Under the pieces are notes generated by a model. It saw nothing but the letters and a program-made list of their open reading frames with translations, was not told the DNA's origin and did not search any database. Positions 27,001-34,481 of a DNA stretch of 39,243 nucleotides are shown piece by piece. This DNA comes from an uncultured Collinsella sp. (GTDB lineage Bacteria; Actinomycetota; Coriobacteriia; Coriobacteriales; Coriobacteriaceae): positions 1-39,243 of the forward strand of contig CAUGNZ010000024.1 in assembly GCA_959601045.1 (NCBI GenBank). The letters are read 5' to 3'. Positions within the stretch are counted from its first letter, which is position 1; every line of letters begins with the position of its first letter. A program made the position numbers and the translations under genes.

Positions 27001-28532
27001 AACGCCTTACCGTCCGTCGCCTGCTTGAGTTCACCGGAAAACGAGATGTTCTGCACCACGCCCGTGGAGGCAACGCCGTCCATGAGCGACTTCACGCCAC
27101 CGCCGTTGGCGAAGGTGATGGTGTGGCCCTGGCCGTCGAGCGTGCCCGCGAGCATGCCCATGGGGGCAAAGAACCAGCTGTCATCGATGGTGATGTCGTT
27201 GTCGAGAACGTAGTAGGCGTCGGCGTCGGCGGGCTTGAACTTGTTTTCGAGGTCGCTCTGCGAGCTCAGGCGCACTACGTTCTGCGGCCGAGCCACGGGC
27301 TCGGTGGGCTTGGGCTTCTCGAGTGCGGCAATGGCATCGGTAAGCGTCTTGGTTGCAGCGTTGACCTCGGCCTGCTTGGCGTCATCGTTTGCGTAGACGT
27401 CTTGAGCGCTCACAAGGGCCTCGGCGAGCTTCGACCAGCTCTCGGCCGTGTAGTCGTTCTCGACCTTGGCGCTGGCATCGTCAATCGCGGCCTTGAGGGC
27501 ATCCTTGTTCACAACGACCGCAGCGCCGCCCGAGATCAGTACGGGCAAACCGCCCTGCGCAGACCAGATAAAGCCGGTGGCAGGGGCATCGGTGCTGAGC
27601 TTATCGACCGAGGCCTGGGTCTTGAGCTCGCCGGTTGAGATTTTGCTGCCGAAGGAAGCATCAACCTTGTAGCCGCACGCCTGATCGCCCGCAGTGAACA
27701 GATTGTTGGCCACGGTGCCAGACTTATACCAGGCAACGAGGCCGTAGCCGCCAAGGGGCATGCCGCTGAGGCTGCCGGCGTAATACGAGTTGAGCACCGA
27801 ACCGCCATCGAGCGTGCCTACGAGACCGGCAGCGTCAGCGAAAGTCCAATTGTCGTCAGAGGGGCTTGCCGTCGACCAGCACATTTGCACGGTACCCGAG
27901 CATGTGGTGGCGATAGGACCGTCGGTGCCAGAAATCGACATCGAACCCGTCACGCCCAGATTCTGCACTGTACCGGTCACACTCTTCGCCAACGCCTTGC
28001 CGTTGAGCACGATGCTATGGCCCTGGCCATCGAGCGTACCGGCCACGGTCTCGATCTGTTGGTCAGCCTCAAGGCTGATATTCGCCGCGAGCTTCACGAC
28101 AACCCCGGCCTCGATGGTGGTGGGCAGCTCATCGGCAGAAGAGACCATCACCGTCTCGCCGGCCTTGGCGACACGCACGTCACGTGCCTGCTGAACATCG
28201 GCGTCGTCATCGTCGACGTTCACCGCGGCGGCGTTCTGCCCGTCCGCACTCAGCATGGCGGAAAGCCCCTCATCGGCAGACGGAGCAACGTCGGATCTTG
28301 CCTCGCCCGCCGACGCCTCGGCGCCTTCAGCACCCGTCTGCTCGTCCGCAGTGAAACTCGACTCGTCGGCATTCTCGGCAGCATCCGCCTGCTGCGAGGC
28401 CTGGGCCTGCGCCTGCACAGCGATCTCTGCCACGCCCTCGGCAAATGCTGACGTACCCGGCATCGACCAGACGAGTAGCACCGAGAAAGCAGCGGCTCCC
28501 AGGCGCTTGAGCATAATGTTGTTTCGCGTCAC
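24012..28532 (-). CDS. Large cell-surface protein with GLUG-like, FIVAR, Ig-like and alpha-toroid domains; candidate B12-binding protein
   Basis: A 1506-residue exported protein. The GTG at 28532 has AAGGAG five bases upstream and gives a clear signal peptide (residues 1-31, ending TSAFA). Then come: an acidic Ala/Glu/Asp-rich spacer; GLUG-like repeats (about 140-340 and 415-640; GTLDGQGHSIVLNG, AGTLDGQGHTITFANG); a FIVAR-type helical domain (about 340-405; NKDALKAAIDDASAKVEND); several bacterial Ig-like domains (about 640-1080); and an all-helical repeat domain (about 1085-1370; DVDLTAMAIQAVAPYAGD, SAEANAQVILALLSLD, ATEQSLRALTTYRV) of the terpene-cyclase/prenyltransferase alpha-toroid type, the fold of intrinsic factor and transcobalamin. 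The end has a spacer, an ADTGSNG motif like a degenerate sortase signal, one membrane helix and a KRRAA tail. A cobalamin riboswitch lies upstream, which points to B12 capture; the binding itself is inference. Confidence 0.85.
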   Translation of the reverse strand: MTRNNIMLKRLGAAAFSVLLVWSMPGTSAFAEGVAEIAVQAQAQASQQADAAENADESSFTADEQTGAEGAEASAGEARSDVAPSADEGLSAMLSADGQNAAAVNVDDDDADVQQARDVRVAKAGETVMVSSADELPTTIEAGVVVKLAANISLEADQQIETVAGTLDGQGHSIVLNGKALAKSVTGTVQNLGVTGSMSISGTDGPIATTCSGTVQMCWSTASPSDDNWTFADAAGLVGTLDGGSVLNSYYAGSLSGMPLGGYGLVAWYKSGTVANNLFTAGDQACGYKVDASFGSKISTGELKTQASVDKLSTDAPATGFIWSAQGGLPVLISGGAAVVVNKDALKAAIDDASAKVENDYTAESWSKLAEALVSAQDVYANDDAKQAEVNAATKTLTDAIAALEKPKPTEPVARPQNVVRLSSQSDLENKFKPADADAYYVLDNDITIDDSWFFAPMGMLAGTLDGQGHTITFANGGGVKSLMDGVASTGVVQNISFSGELKQATDGKAFGPLGNKVQGAVLNCSTSVTGKGVAGFARTLDGGIVSNCVSTSEGTAGALFATYSAGQLVNTYWGAFLTNKMDAPASAFVNSYAVDPADMATDAFADLINANCGANGSSWGIDKNGTPVFGSGNSYQAPEDTTPDDAYTVSFTANDGTSQTVAGHMLEVSPDAVDAYRKLGVFALKGVPATSTITWGTDDANRGNIGINESTGELYVYDNATGTVTATERKADGSEQTVATIKIKAKAKQFDDFELWYRASDGTVSNVTDGTATVQGSEVRNLEIRVHYVDADKGEYVPVSFSRFHFASSDPTTIYSNDYSACFYFKHAGSATITVTPRDAASAGAGSKSVTLTSEAVAATSISMGYNEDGATVYLQGRSPLSERGAFLTDHARPVVAPDNATNRDNFTVTSSDPAVAAYTTAGEIGYTAYKAGTTTFTATLPDTDADGKVISASCDVTYAYQNPLASVTAGTDSLYLKAGSAQKLDLAFTGKNDADGWSVTEPGLTWTFKTLDGKDASGIVGIDRNEKGAWKHVDGAPDDGLYVASSDYTVTALSAGTVIATGTPVDTTAGAEPVTLTITVAGVAASPATSESASAGIDAAAAFIDARRSSDAFQYGDEWEIYDFAKAGRKIDSKLLDNYRASLAEHKAEWGSATCALTETERVALALSAIGEDITDYDGVNLVELICGRTDMTRANEKIFALMALNASGSDAPAGSAWTRASLVDAVCELLGSDDAVEGTRLGDVDLTAMAIQAVAPYAGDTKVDAAIENGLSYLKGKMNAGTCDFGSAEANAQVILALLSLDRDPANPVNGFANAATNVVCALDLYRVDGGNGYAHSKGGAANAMATEQSLRALTTYRVSSGETIAWKTAVMAGKGSSSNDPQKPTVAPGVLTPGTGSDSGAGNGTGGFAAVMAPVAAKATGDTKVEAESGKKDSMESSVAGKTDKSGKKSGTSGKTAALSADAANKAADTGSNGFAIAGVAVGIVGIAAVGGWFVYTKRRAA

Positions 28533-28581
28533 CCGTTCTCCTTCTTTCGCGAACTTGCAATAGAGCCGTGGCGAAGAAGGC

Positions 28582-28598
28582 GGGGCAGGCGATGCCCC
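28582..28598 (-). promoter_or_regulatory. Hairpin in the leader, possible expression platform
   Basis: GGGGCA and TGCCCC form a 6-bp stem (28582-28598) between the cobalamin riboswitch and the GTG start. It may be part of the switching structure; there is no proper T-run. Confidence 0.25.
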
Positions 28599-28709
28599 GG
28601 CAGCACAAAGGCGCACGTCAGCCACCCTATCGGCAGCAAAACGTACGCTCAGCAGCACCCCTTGTAGACCGGAATCCAGCGGCAAACAGAGAGGCCCTCG
28701 GTTTCGAGA

Positions 28710-28826
28710 AGAGCGCGGGCAGGTAATCTGGCTCGCGGGCGCGCCCGCACACAGTAACCGCCTTGCTCGGGATTCTCACCCGATTCCCCTTTATGCGCTC
28801 GCGCGCACCCGTGCTCCGGCTTCTAT
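28710..28826 (-). ncRNA. Cobalamin riboswitch
   Basis: On the minus strand the leader has the conserved parts of the adenosylcobalamin aptamer in the right order: a GGAGCACGGGTGC-type stem; the core GGGGAATCGGGTGAGAATCC (28789-28770, part of 28765-28789); ACTGT (28755-28751); and the B12 box AGCCAGATTACCTGCC (28733-28718). It is oriented towards the surface-protein gene, whose start is about 180 nt downstream. The family normally lowers expression when B12 is plentiful, so the surface protein is expected to be made when B12 is scarce. Confidence 0.92.
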
Positions 28827-28840
28827 TTTTTAACGGAGGA

Positions 28841-28870
28841 AGTGTACGTTACCGCAGGTAAATCGGTCAA
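28841..28870 (-). promoter_or_regulatory. Promoter of the riboswitch-surface protein transcript
   Basis: TTGACC (28870-28865) and TACACT (28846-28841) are 18 bp apart on the minus strand, putting the start near 28834, just at the 5' edge of the riboswitch. The remainder of the gap to 29087 shows only a GAGCCATATGGCTC palindrome near 28888. Confidence 0.55.
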
Positions 28871-29087
28871 TGCACTACACAAAAACCGCCATATCCGAGC
28901 CATATGGCTCCCGGATAACCGCCTATAGGCAACCTCTATCGCCACCAGGCCGCTGACGAACCAAACCCGCCCACAAGATTGAGCGGCCCGAATGCCCCGC
29001 GGGACTTTTGACCCGCCCATTCCCGGCTGGGCGGCACGCGCTATTATGGTTGCCGTTTGCGTGAGCTATATAGATGGGAGCGTACCT

Positions 29088-29753
29088 ATGGCAGCTTTTT
29101 CCACCGTGATCTTTGACCTTGACGGCACCATCCTCAACACGCTCGAGGACCTGGCGGCCGCCGGCAACCACACCTGCGAGATGCACGGCTGGCCCACGTT
29201 TGCCGTGGACGAGTACCGCTACAAGGTGGGAAACGGCATGCTTAAGCTGGTCGAGCGCTTTATGCCCGCCGAGTACGCGGGCGACGGCCGTATGTTTGAG
29301 CAGACGCTTGCCGAGTTTAGGGCCTATTACGGCGAGCACAAGGAGGACCACACCTCACCCTACGCCGGCACGATTGAGATGCTCGACCGTCTGCGCACAG
29401 CGGGCGTTCAGCTTGCCGTGCTCACCAACAAGGATCATATTTCGGCAGCCCCGCTTATCGAGAAATACTTTGGTTCCGAGCGCTTTGCGCTGGTGCAAGG
29501 CCGTGTCGATGCGTTTCCGCCTAAGCCCGAAGCGCCCGTCACGCTGCACGTGATGAAGGAGCTGGGCACCAATCCGGCAACCACGCTCTATGTGGGCGAT
29601 TCGAATGTCGATGTTCTGACCGGCCACAACGCCAGCCTTAAGAGCGCCGGCGTCAGCTGGGGCTTCCGCGGCCGCGCAGAGCTGGAGGCCGCCGGCGCCG
29701 ACTACGTGGTGGACACCCAGGCAGAGCTCACGACGCTGATTCTGGGCGAGTAA
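29088..29753 (+). CDS. HAD-family hydrolase, phosphoglycolate phosphatase-like
   Basis: A 221-residue haloacid-dehalogenase phosphatase. Motif I is FDLDGTILNT (nucleophile and acid Asp), the helical cap covers about 15-85, motif II is LAVLTNKD, the motif III lysine lies in FPPKPEAP, and motif IV is LYVGDSNVDVLTG. This layout matches the Gph/PgmB group, which acts on small phosphorylated metabolites; the exact substrate cannot be told. The ATG at 29088 follows GGGAG by seven bases. It is divergent from the riboswitch-controlled gene and appears to stand alone. Confidence 0.85.
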   Translation: MAAFSTVIFDLDGTILNTLEDLAAAGNHTCEMHGWPTFAVDEYRYKVGNGMLKLVERFMPAEYAGDGRMFEQTLAEFRAYYGEHKEDHTSPYAGTIEMLDRLRTAGVQLAVLTNKDHISAAPLIEKYFGSERFALVQGRVDAFPPKPEAPVTLHVMKELGTNPATTLYVGDSNVDVLTGHNASLKSAGVSWGFRGRAELEAAGADYVVDTQAELTTLILGE

Positions 29754-29793
29754 CGAAGCCGCCGCTCAACGCGGCTGCGACAATTCTTCTGCG

Positions 29794-29975
29794 CGGAAAG
29801 CGCGTCCCGTTTTGGAGCTCTGGAATGGGATGCGCTTTCCGTTTGGGGCCTGTTGGGGAAACGGCATCCCGTTTCAGAGCGATTTTCCGGGTCGCACTTT
29901 CCGCAACCCACCCCATCCGGAAACCGCAACCCACTATTCGGCCAAAAATCGGGTCGCGCTTTCCCGAGCATTCGA
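29794..29975. repeat. GGAAA-GCGACCC palindrome cluster, copy B
   Basis: A cluster of direct and inverted units related to 7385-7560, for example a 15-bp stem with one wobble, 29794-29808 with 29827-29841. Both clusters contain CGGCCAAA followed by a CGGG(A/T) unit near their right ends. It fills most of the gap after the HAD gene. Confidence 0.7.
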
Positions 29976-29989
29976 TGCAGCGCTGGCGC

Positions 29990-30117
29990 AAGGAGTGTCC
30001 CCAACTGCCGGCAGAAAAGGAACGTCCCCAACTGCCACCTTCGGCAGCGATGGCAACGCCGTTGTTCGAAGAGTGTCCCCAACGACTAGTCGTTTAAGAA
30101 CGTCCCCAATGACTACG
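29990..30117. repeat. Run of GTCCCCAA repeat units
   Basis: Four GTCCCCAA cores occur within about 110 bp (near 29996, 30024, 30075 and 30102), with flanks CTGCC or GACTA. The last has the form TAGTCGTT-TAAGAACGTCCCC-AATGACTA, a hairpin with one wobble pair, like the units at 2768 and 39071. Confidence 0.65.
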
Positions 30118-30141
30118 TCGCGGGTAGAGGACGGACAGCGA

Positions 30142-30240
30142 AAACGCCCCTAAGCGAGCAAGGTGACGTGAAATGAAAGGGCGCTGACCTTCTGGTCGCG
30201 CCCTTGAAATTGAACGTCAGATTGCCGCTTAGGGGCGTTT
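30142..30240. repeat. 99-bp imperfect palindrome, possible structured RNA
   Basis: A perfect 15-bp outer stem (30142-30156 with 30226-30240) encloses a partly paired middle (GACGT with ACGTC) and an apical hairpin (AAGGGCG...CGCCCTT, about 30176-30207). It resembles a MITE-like unit or a small RNA. The flanking genes converge on it. Confidence 0.6.
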
Positions 30241-30253
30241 GCAGCGTCGAGCA

Positions 30254-30281
30254 GTTACGCGGTTTGGCAAAACCGCGTAAC
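30254..30281 (-). terminator. Hairpin at the end of the lipoprotein gene
   Basis: A perfect 12-bp stem (30254-30265 with 30270-30281) lies 7 bp beyond the lipoprotein stop codon. T-runs are short on both sides. Confidence 0.6.
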
Positions 30282-30288
30282 CCCCTCC

Positions 30289-30846
30289 CTAGCTCATCAT
30301 GGCATTCATCATCTCGTTGGTTGCGGAATCGTCGGCAGACCACTCGCCGTCGTCATTGCAGGAATACTTGAAGGTGACCTTGGTGTCCTTGGTCTTAGCA
30401 GCCTTGGTCACATCGACCATAACCTGACCGGCCATCTTGTACAGCTCGTCATCGGAAGGCATCGAATCGAGCGCGGCGACCTTCTCCTGGTACTGGGTGG
30501 CAAAATCCTCAACGATCTGGTTCATGGACTTGCAGGTAATGGTGACCTCGGCAGTTGCGGTACCCTTGTCCTCGTCGACCGTCACGTCGCCGATCTTGTA
30601 GTCAAAGCCCTCGAGATAGCTCTTGGCGTACTCCTTGGGATCGATGCCCAGCTGCTCGAACTCGTCACCCGAGGCCTCTTCCAGGCCGGCGAGGAAGTCG
30701 TCGCCACCGTTCTTGACCTCGTCAAACTGCGTCGTAAGATCATCGGTGATGAGCTCCTCAACCGAAGGGCCTCCGCAGCCGGAAAGCACAACTACGCACG
30801 CGACCAGAACAGCCATCAGGGGCGCAAGCAGCAGCTTCTTCTTCAT
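30289..30846 (-). CDS. Lipoprotein of unknown function
   Basis: A 185-residue exported lipoprotein. The signal peptide MKKKLLLAPLMAVLVACVVV ends in the lipobox LSGC, so Cys24 would be lipidated and the protein anchored outside the membrane. The mature part is acidic and mixed alpha/beta (TTQFDEVKNGGDDFLAG, IDPKEYAKSYLEGFDYKIGDVTVDEDKGTATAEVTITCKSM), the pattern of a small cystatin/NTF2-like secreted domain seen in many Gram-positive lipoproteins; the family is not certain. The ATG at 30846 has GGGAGG seven bases upstream. It appears to be a single-gene unit. Confidence 0.8.
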   Translation of the reverse strand: MKKKLLLAPLMAVLVACVVVLSGCGGPSVEELITDDLTTQFDEVKNGGDDFLAGLEEASGDEFEQLGIDPKEYAKSYLEGFDYKIGDVTVDEDKGTATAEVTITCKSMNQIVEDFATQYQEKVAALDSMPSDDELYKMAGQVMVDVTKAAKTKDTKVTFKYSCNDDGEWSADDSATNEMMNAMMS

Positions 30847-31024
30847 GACATTCCTCCCAACAAGCGGCACCGCGCTTCCCGACGCGGTGCACGTCGTAAC
30901 AATAAGGCCATTATAGCCGCTAACGAACACCCCCGGCAAAGCAAAGGCGCAGTCGGCTCGATTTAACGTCCGAACGGTTTACCGTTCCGCCCAACGCGCA
31001 ATAAAACGTTCCGCCGCATTGTAA

Positions 31025-31058
31025 TAAAAAAGGGCGGCCGGATAACCCGACCACCCTT
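31025..31058 (-). terminator. Terminator of the EIIA gene
   Basis: A 12-bp stem with two G-U pairs (31030-31041 with 31047-31058) is followed by six T on the minus strand. It lies about 25 bp beyond the EIIA stop codon. Confidence 0.85.
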
Positions 31059-31081
31059 GCGCATCCTTATGTTGCCGCAGT

Positions 31082-31618
31082 TTACTTGCGGACGACCTTG
31101 ACGATGACATCGCCGGCGGCGACAGCGGAGTCAGCCTCGACGGCGAGCTCGACGTCGGCGAACTCGGCAGTGTTGGACACAGCCACGACGACGCAGTCCT
31201 TGTAGCCGGCAGCGGCGATCTTGGCGCGGTCGATCTTGAGCATGGGCTGGCCAGCCTTGACGACGTCGTCGGCCTTGACGAAGCCCTCGAAGCCGTCGCC
31301 GTTCATGTTGACGGTATCGACGCCAACGTGCACCAGAACCTCGATGCCGCTATCGGACTGCAGGCCCACGGCGTGACCCATGGTGACGGTCACCTTGCCG
31401 TCGCAGGGAGCGTAGACCAGATCGTCCTCGGGCCACACGGCGCAGCCCTTGCCCAGGACCTCGCCGCCAAAGACGGGATCGGGCACGTCGGCCATCTTGA
31501 TGACCTTGCCCTTGACGGGCGAGCACAGCACGTCGGCGCCGGCAGAAGCAGAGATGGAGGACGGAGCAGCGGCAGTCGCGGGCTCAGCCTTCTTCTTGAA
31601 CATGTCAAACAGACCCAT
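31082..31618 (-). CDS. PTS glucose-type EIIA component
   Basis: A 178-residue free-standing EIIA of the glucose family (Crr-like), which takes phosphate from HPr and passes it to an EIIB. The phosphorylated histidine is H97 in EVLVHVGVDTVN, and the supporting histidine is H82 in TMGHAVGL; SPVKGKVIKMADVPDPVFGG is also typical. A short linker (about 10-28) precedes the domain. The ATG at 31618 has GAGGAG upstream. It lies downstream of the GH1 gene but has its own promoter. Which EIIBC it serves is not visible. Confidence 0.92.
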   Translation of the reverse strand: MGLFDMFKKKAEPATAAAPSSISASAGADVLCSPVKGKVIKMADVPDPVFGGEVLGKGCAVWPEDDLVYAPCDGKVTVTMGHAVGLQSDSGIEVLVHVGVDTVNMNGDGFEGFVKADDVVKAGQPMLKIDRAKIAAAGYKDCVVVAVSNTAEFADVELAVEADSAVAAGDVIVKVVRK

Positions 31619-31667
31619 ACGTTTTCTCCTCTTGATTAAGCGCAACGTTGTGCGCATGCCTATGGTG

Positions 31668-31696
31668 ATTATAGTGCCAAATGGTTCAAATGCTAA
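31668..31696 (-). promoter_or_regulatory. Promoter of the EIIA gene
   Basis: TTAGCA (31696-31691) and a perfect TATAAT (31673-31668) are exactly 17 bp apart on the minus strand, 50 bp before the ATG. A near-perfect palindrome, GCGCAACGTTGTGCGC (31640-31655), lies in the leader and could be an operator. Confidence 0.7.
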
Positions 31697-31758
31697 GGTG
31701 GGGACTCGAATCGCGAGCCCATCCCAACGCTTTTCCCCGGTGGCACTCATATTGTCGA

Positions 31759-33207
31759 TTAATCCAGGCCCTCGGCACCGTTGGACTTGATGATCTTCTG
31801 GTAGGCGTAGAAGCTGTCCTTGCGGCGGCGCTCGTAGGTACCGGTGCCGTCATCGTACTTATCGACGTGGATAAAGCCGTAGCGCTTGCGCATCTCGCCG
31901 GTGCCGGCGGAAACCAGGTCGATGGGGCCCCACCAGGTGTAGGCGATCAGGTCGACGCCGTCGGCAATGGCCTCGCCCATGGCCTTGACGTGGCTGCGCA
32001 AGTAGGCGATACGATACGGGTCGTGGATGGAGCCGTCCTCCTCGACCTCATCGTAGGCGCCCATGCCATTCTCGACCACCATCAGCGGAATCTCGTAGCG
32101 GGCGTAAATCTCGTTGAGGGCGATGCGCAGACCCAGCGGATCGATCTGCCAGCCCCAGTCTGTGGACTCCAGATAGGGATTCTTGCCGCCAAAGGTCATG
32201 TTGCCCTCGGTCATCTCGTGATCCTTGTGGGTGCCCACGGTGCCGGACATGTAGTAGCTAAAGGTGTAGAAATCGACCTTGCCGTCGGCGATATCCTGCA
32301 GGTCGCCGTCCTCCATCACAAGCTCGACATCGTTCTCGGCCCAGAAGCGCTTGGCATAGAACGGATACTTGCCGCGCACCTGCACGTCGGAGCAGTACCA
32401 GTTCATGGTATTCATCTCCTGCTGCGCGGCGAACACGTCGGCCGGATCGCACGTGGCGGCATAGGAAAGGATGAAGCAGTCCATGTTGCCCATCTTAAAC
32501 TGCGGGTAATGCTCGTGGGCATAGCGCACGACGCGGCCGCTGGCGACAAACTGGTGATGCAGCGCCTGCATACGAGCCTGCGGCGTAGCATGGACCGCCG
32601 AAGCCGGGCCCTCAAAGCCCTGAATCATGCTGGTCTCAAAGAGGTTGCCCATGTCCTGAGTGCCGCAGTTGATCTCGTTGAAGGTGAGCCAGAACTTGAC
32701 CTTGTCCTGATAGCGGTCGAAGACGGTCTGGCAGTACTTCTCAAAGAAGCCGATGAGCTCGCGGCTCGCCCAGCCGTTGTATTTCTCGACCAGGTGATAG
32801 GGCATCTCGTAGTGCGACAGGGTCACGAGCGGCTCGATATTGTGAGCGCGCAGGCAGTCGAAGACGCGGTCGTAGAAGGCGAGGCCGGCCTCGTTGGGCT
32901 CGGCGTCGTCACCGTTGGGGAAGATGCGGCTCCAAGAGATGGACATGCGGAACATGGTAAAGCCCATCTCGGCGAACAGCGCGATGTCCTCCTCGTAGTG
33001 ATGGTAAAAGTCGATACCGTCATGGTTGGGGTAGAAGCGGTTAGGGTCGATGTCGATCGTAATCTGGCGCGGCTCCTTGTAGCTGCCACCCAAGAAGTGG
33101 TCGTCGACCGACGGACCGCGGCCGTCAACGTTCCAAGCGCCCTCAAACTGATTGGCGGCCGTGGCGCCGCCCCAATAGAAACCCTCGGGGAACTTGATGT
33201 TTGCCAT
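31759..33207 (-). CDS. Glycoside hydrolase family 1, 6-phospho-beta-glucosidase type
   Basis: A 482-residue (beta/alpha)8-barrel enzyme that splits beta-glucosides, probably after PTS uptake. The acid/base is E178 in TFNEIN and the nucleophile is E379 in VVENGMG; FYWGGATAANQFEGAW is the N-terminal family signature. The C-terminal RYGFIHVDKYDDGTGTYERRRKDSFYAYQKII, with polar residues near the phosphate site, fits the 6-phospho subgroup (BglA/AscB type). The ATG at 33207 is six bases after GGAG. It is followed by the PTS EIIA gene and preceded by a convergent-free gap of 167 bp from the AraC regulator gene, which has a small GCGCTG-CAA-CAGCGC hairpin. Confidence 0.92.
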   Translation of the reverse strand: MANIKFPEGFYWGGATAANQFEGAWNVDGRGPSVDDHFLGGSYKEPRQITIDIDPNRFYPNHDGIDFYHHYEEDIALFAEMGFTMFRMSISWSRIFPNGDDAEPNEAGLAFYDRVFDCLRAHNIEPLVTLSHYEMPYHLVEKYNGWASRELIGFFEKYCQTVFDRYQDKVKFWLTFNEINCGTQDMGNLFETSMIQGFEGPASAVHATPQARMQALHHQFVASGRVVRYAHEHYPQFKMGNMDCFILSYAATCDPADVFAAQQEMNTMNWYCSDVQVRGKYPFYAKRFWAENDVELVMEDGDLQDIADGKVDFYTFSYYMSGTVGTHKDHEMTEGNMTFGGKNPYLESTDWGWQIDPLGLRIALNEIYARYEIPLMVVENGMGAYDEVEEDGSIHDPYRIAYLRSHVKAMGEAIADGVDLIAYTWWGPIDLVSAGTGEMRKRYGFIHVDKYDDGTGTYERRRKDSFYAYQKIIKSNGAEGLD

Positions 33208-33374
33208 GAGCATCTCCTTTGCATTGCGGGTCGATAGGCCGAGTATCGCCCACGCACGCGACAGGCAGGGGCAGGGGTGCCAAACCCGACACTTCTTTTC
33301 GCAGACGCGCGCTGCAACAGCGCTGCAGCTGAAACTTTTTGACACCGAAGGAGCGAAGACGATCCGCCCCGCGC

Positions 33375-34367
33375 TTACCGGCGGTATGCCGCGGGGGTGC
33401 AGCCATACTTGTCGTGAAACTTACGGTAGAAGAAGCTCATGTTTTCATAGCCCACCGCATGCGCAGCCGCCCCGGCCGTGGCGCCGCCGCGCAGAAGCTC
33501 GGCCGCACGTACCAGGCGTCGTTCCTGCACAAGCTGCCTAAAGGTCTTGCCCACATGGCGCTTGAGAAGCGCCGTCGCATAATTAGGGCTCAAGCCAAAC
33601 TCCGCCGCCATCCCCTCGAGGGAGCATGCAGCGAATTCACAATCGATATAGCCAAGCATTCCCGTCACCAGGGCAGTGGGCCCCGCCGTGCCGTCCGCCG
33701 CGCCGCGCACCAGCTCGCGCTCGTAGCAATCCATGAGCTCGGCCAAAAACAGCTGAAACAGACGCAAGACGATCTCGGGACCGTTGGGGCTCGGGTCGTA
33801 CAGCTCGCAGAGCATCTCCTGCATGTAGCGCCGAATCCGACGGCTCTCGCCGCAGTAAAAACGGACATGGCCCCGATGGTCCGTCTCGCTGTTGAGCGCG
33901 TTGAACAAAAACCGCGAGACCGCGCTCTCGCGCGAGAGGCTCGACTCGAGACTCCGGCGCAAAAAAGAGCGTGAAACGGTCATGCTCAGCATGATGTCGT
34001 CCTCGCCGAGCGCCGCCACGGCATGAGGGCAAAGGGCGTCGAGCAAAAGCACCTCGTTGCGGCGCAACTCGAGCCTCTCCCCCGCCACCGTCTGCGGGCA
34101 GCGCCCGCGATACACATAGCTCATCTCCACGTAATCATGCACGTGCTCGGGAACTGCATTAAAGCGCGAGTTTTTCCTTATCGTCAGGCCACGCGGCATG
34201 CCGGGCTGGGCATAGGCAAACCCTGGCTGCCCAATCTTGCGCACTGGGCATCCGTCGATTTCGACATGCTCGGTCATAATCGACCAATCAAATGCCATGC
34301 CGTCTTTATAAGCGATCTCACTGGCGCTCAGTTCGCTGAGCCTACGCTCGAGCTCGTCGATCTCCAT
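33375..34367 (-). CDS. AraC-family transcriptional regulator
   Basis: A 330-residue regulator with an N-terminal cupin-like sensor domain (about 55-170; VPEHVHDYVEMSYVYRG and LLLDALCPHAV) and a C-terminal double helix-turn-helix (about 230-330; LSPNYATALLKRHVGKTFRQL and AAHAVGYENMSFFYRKFHDKYGCTPAAYR). AraC proteins of this layout bind a sugar or related small molecule and usually activate neighbouring genes. It is divergent from the large glycoside hydrolase gene with 114 bp between them, so control of that gene is likely. The ribosome site is weak. Confidence 0.9.
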   Translation of the reverse strand: MEIDELERRLSELSASEIAYKDGMAFDWSIMTEHVEIDGCPVRKIGQPGFAYAQPGMPRGLTIRKNSRFNAVPEHVHDYVEMSYVYRGRCPQTVAGERLELRRNEVLLLDALCPHAVAALGEDDIMLSMTVSRSFLRRSLESSLSRESAVSRFLFNALNSETDHRGHVRFYCGESRRIRRYMQEMLCELYDPSPNGPEIVLRLFQLFLAELMDCYERELVRGAADGTAGPTALVTGMLGYIDCEFAACSLEGMAAEFGLSPNYATALLKRHVGKTFRQLVQERRLVRAAELLRGGATAGAAAHAVGYENMSFFYRKFHDKYGCTPAAYRR

Positions 34368-34413
34368 GGCTTGCCAATCGTTGATTTAGTCATAGTTCGT
34401 CGTGATTCAGATA

Positions 34414-34442
34414 TTAGCAGAACGCGCCGACGCGTCCATAAT
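34414..34442 (+). promoter_or_regulatory. Promoter of the glycoside hydrolase gene
   Basis: TTAGCA (34414-34419) and CATAAT (34437-34442) are 17 bp apart, 40 bp before the ATG at 34482, in the intergenic space shared with the araC-type gene. Confidence 0.5.
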
Positions 34443-34481
34443 CTGTGCTATGCAGCAGATCGATCGAGCCAAGGAGGATCC

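Noticed and set aside
23964..27638. A 1224-codon open frame on the plus strand
   Set aside because: It lies antisense to the surface-protein gene, has Gly/Arg/His-rich low-complexity sequence and no recognisable domain; it results from GC-rich codon usage on the other strand.
28992..29087. Longer HAD protein starting at 28992
   Set aside because: The extra 32 residues have no family counterpart and no ribosome site, whereas GGGAG stands before the ATG at 29088.
31681..33237. A 518-codon open frame on the plus strand
   Set aside because: Antisense shadow of the GH1 gene; no ribosome site and no domain.
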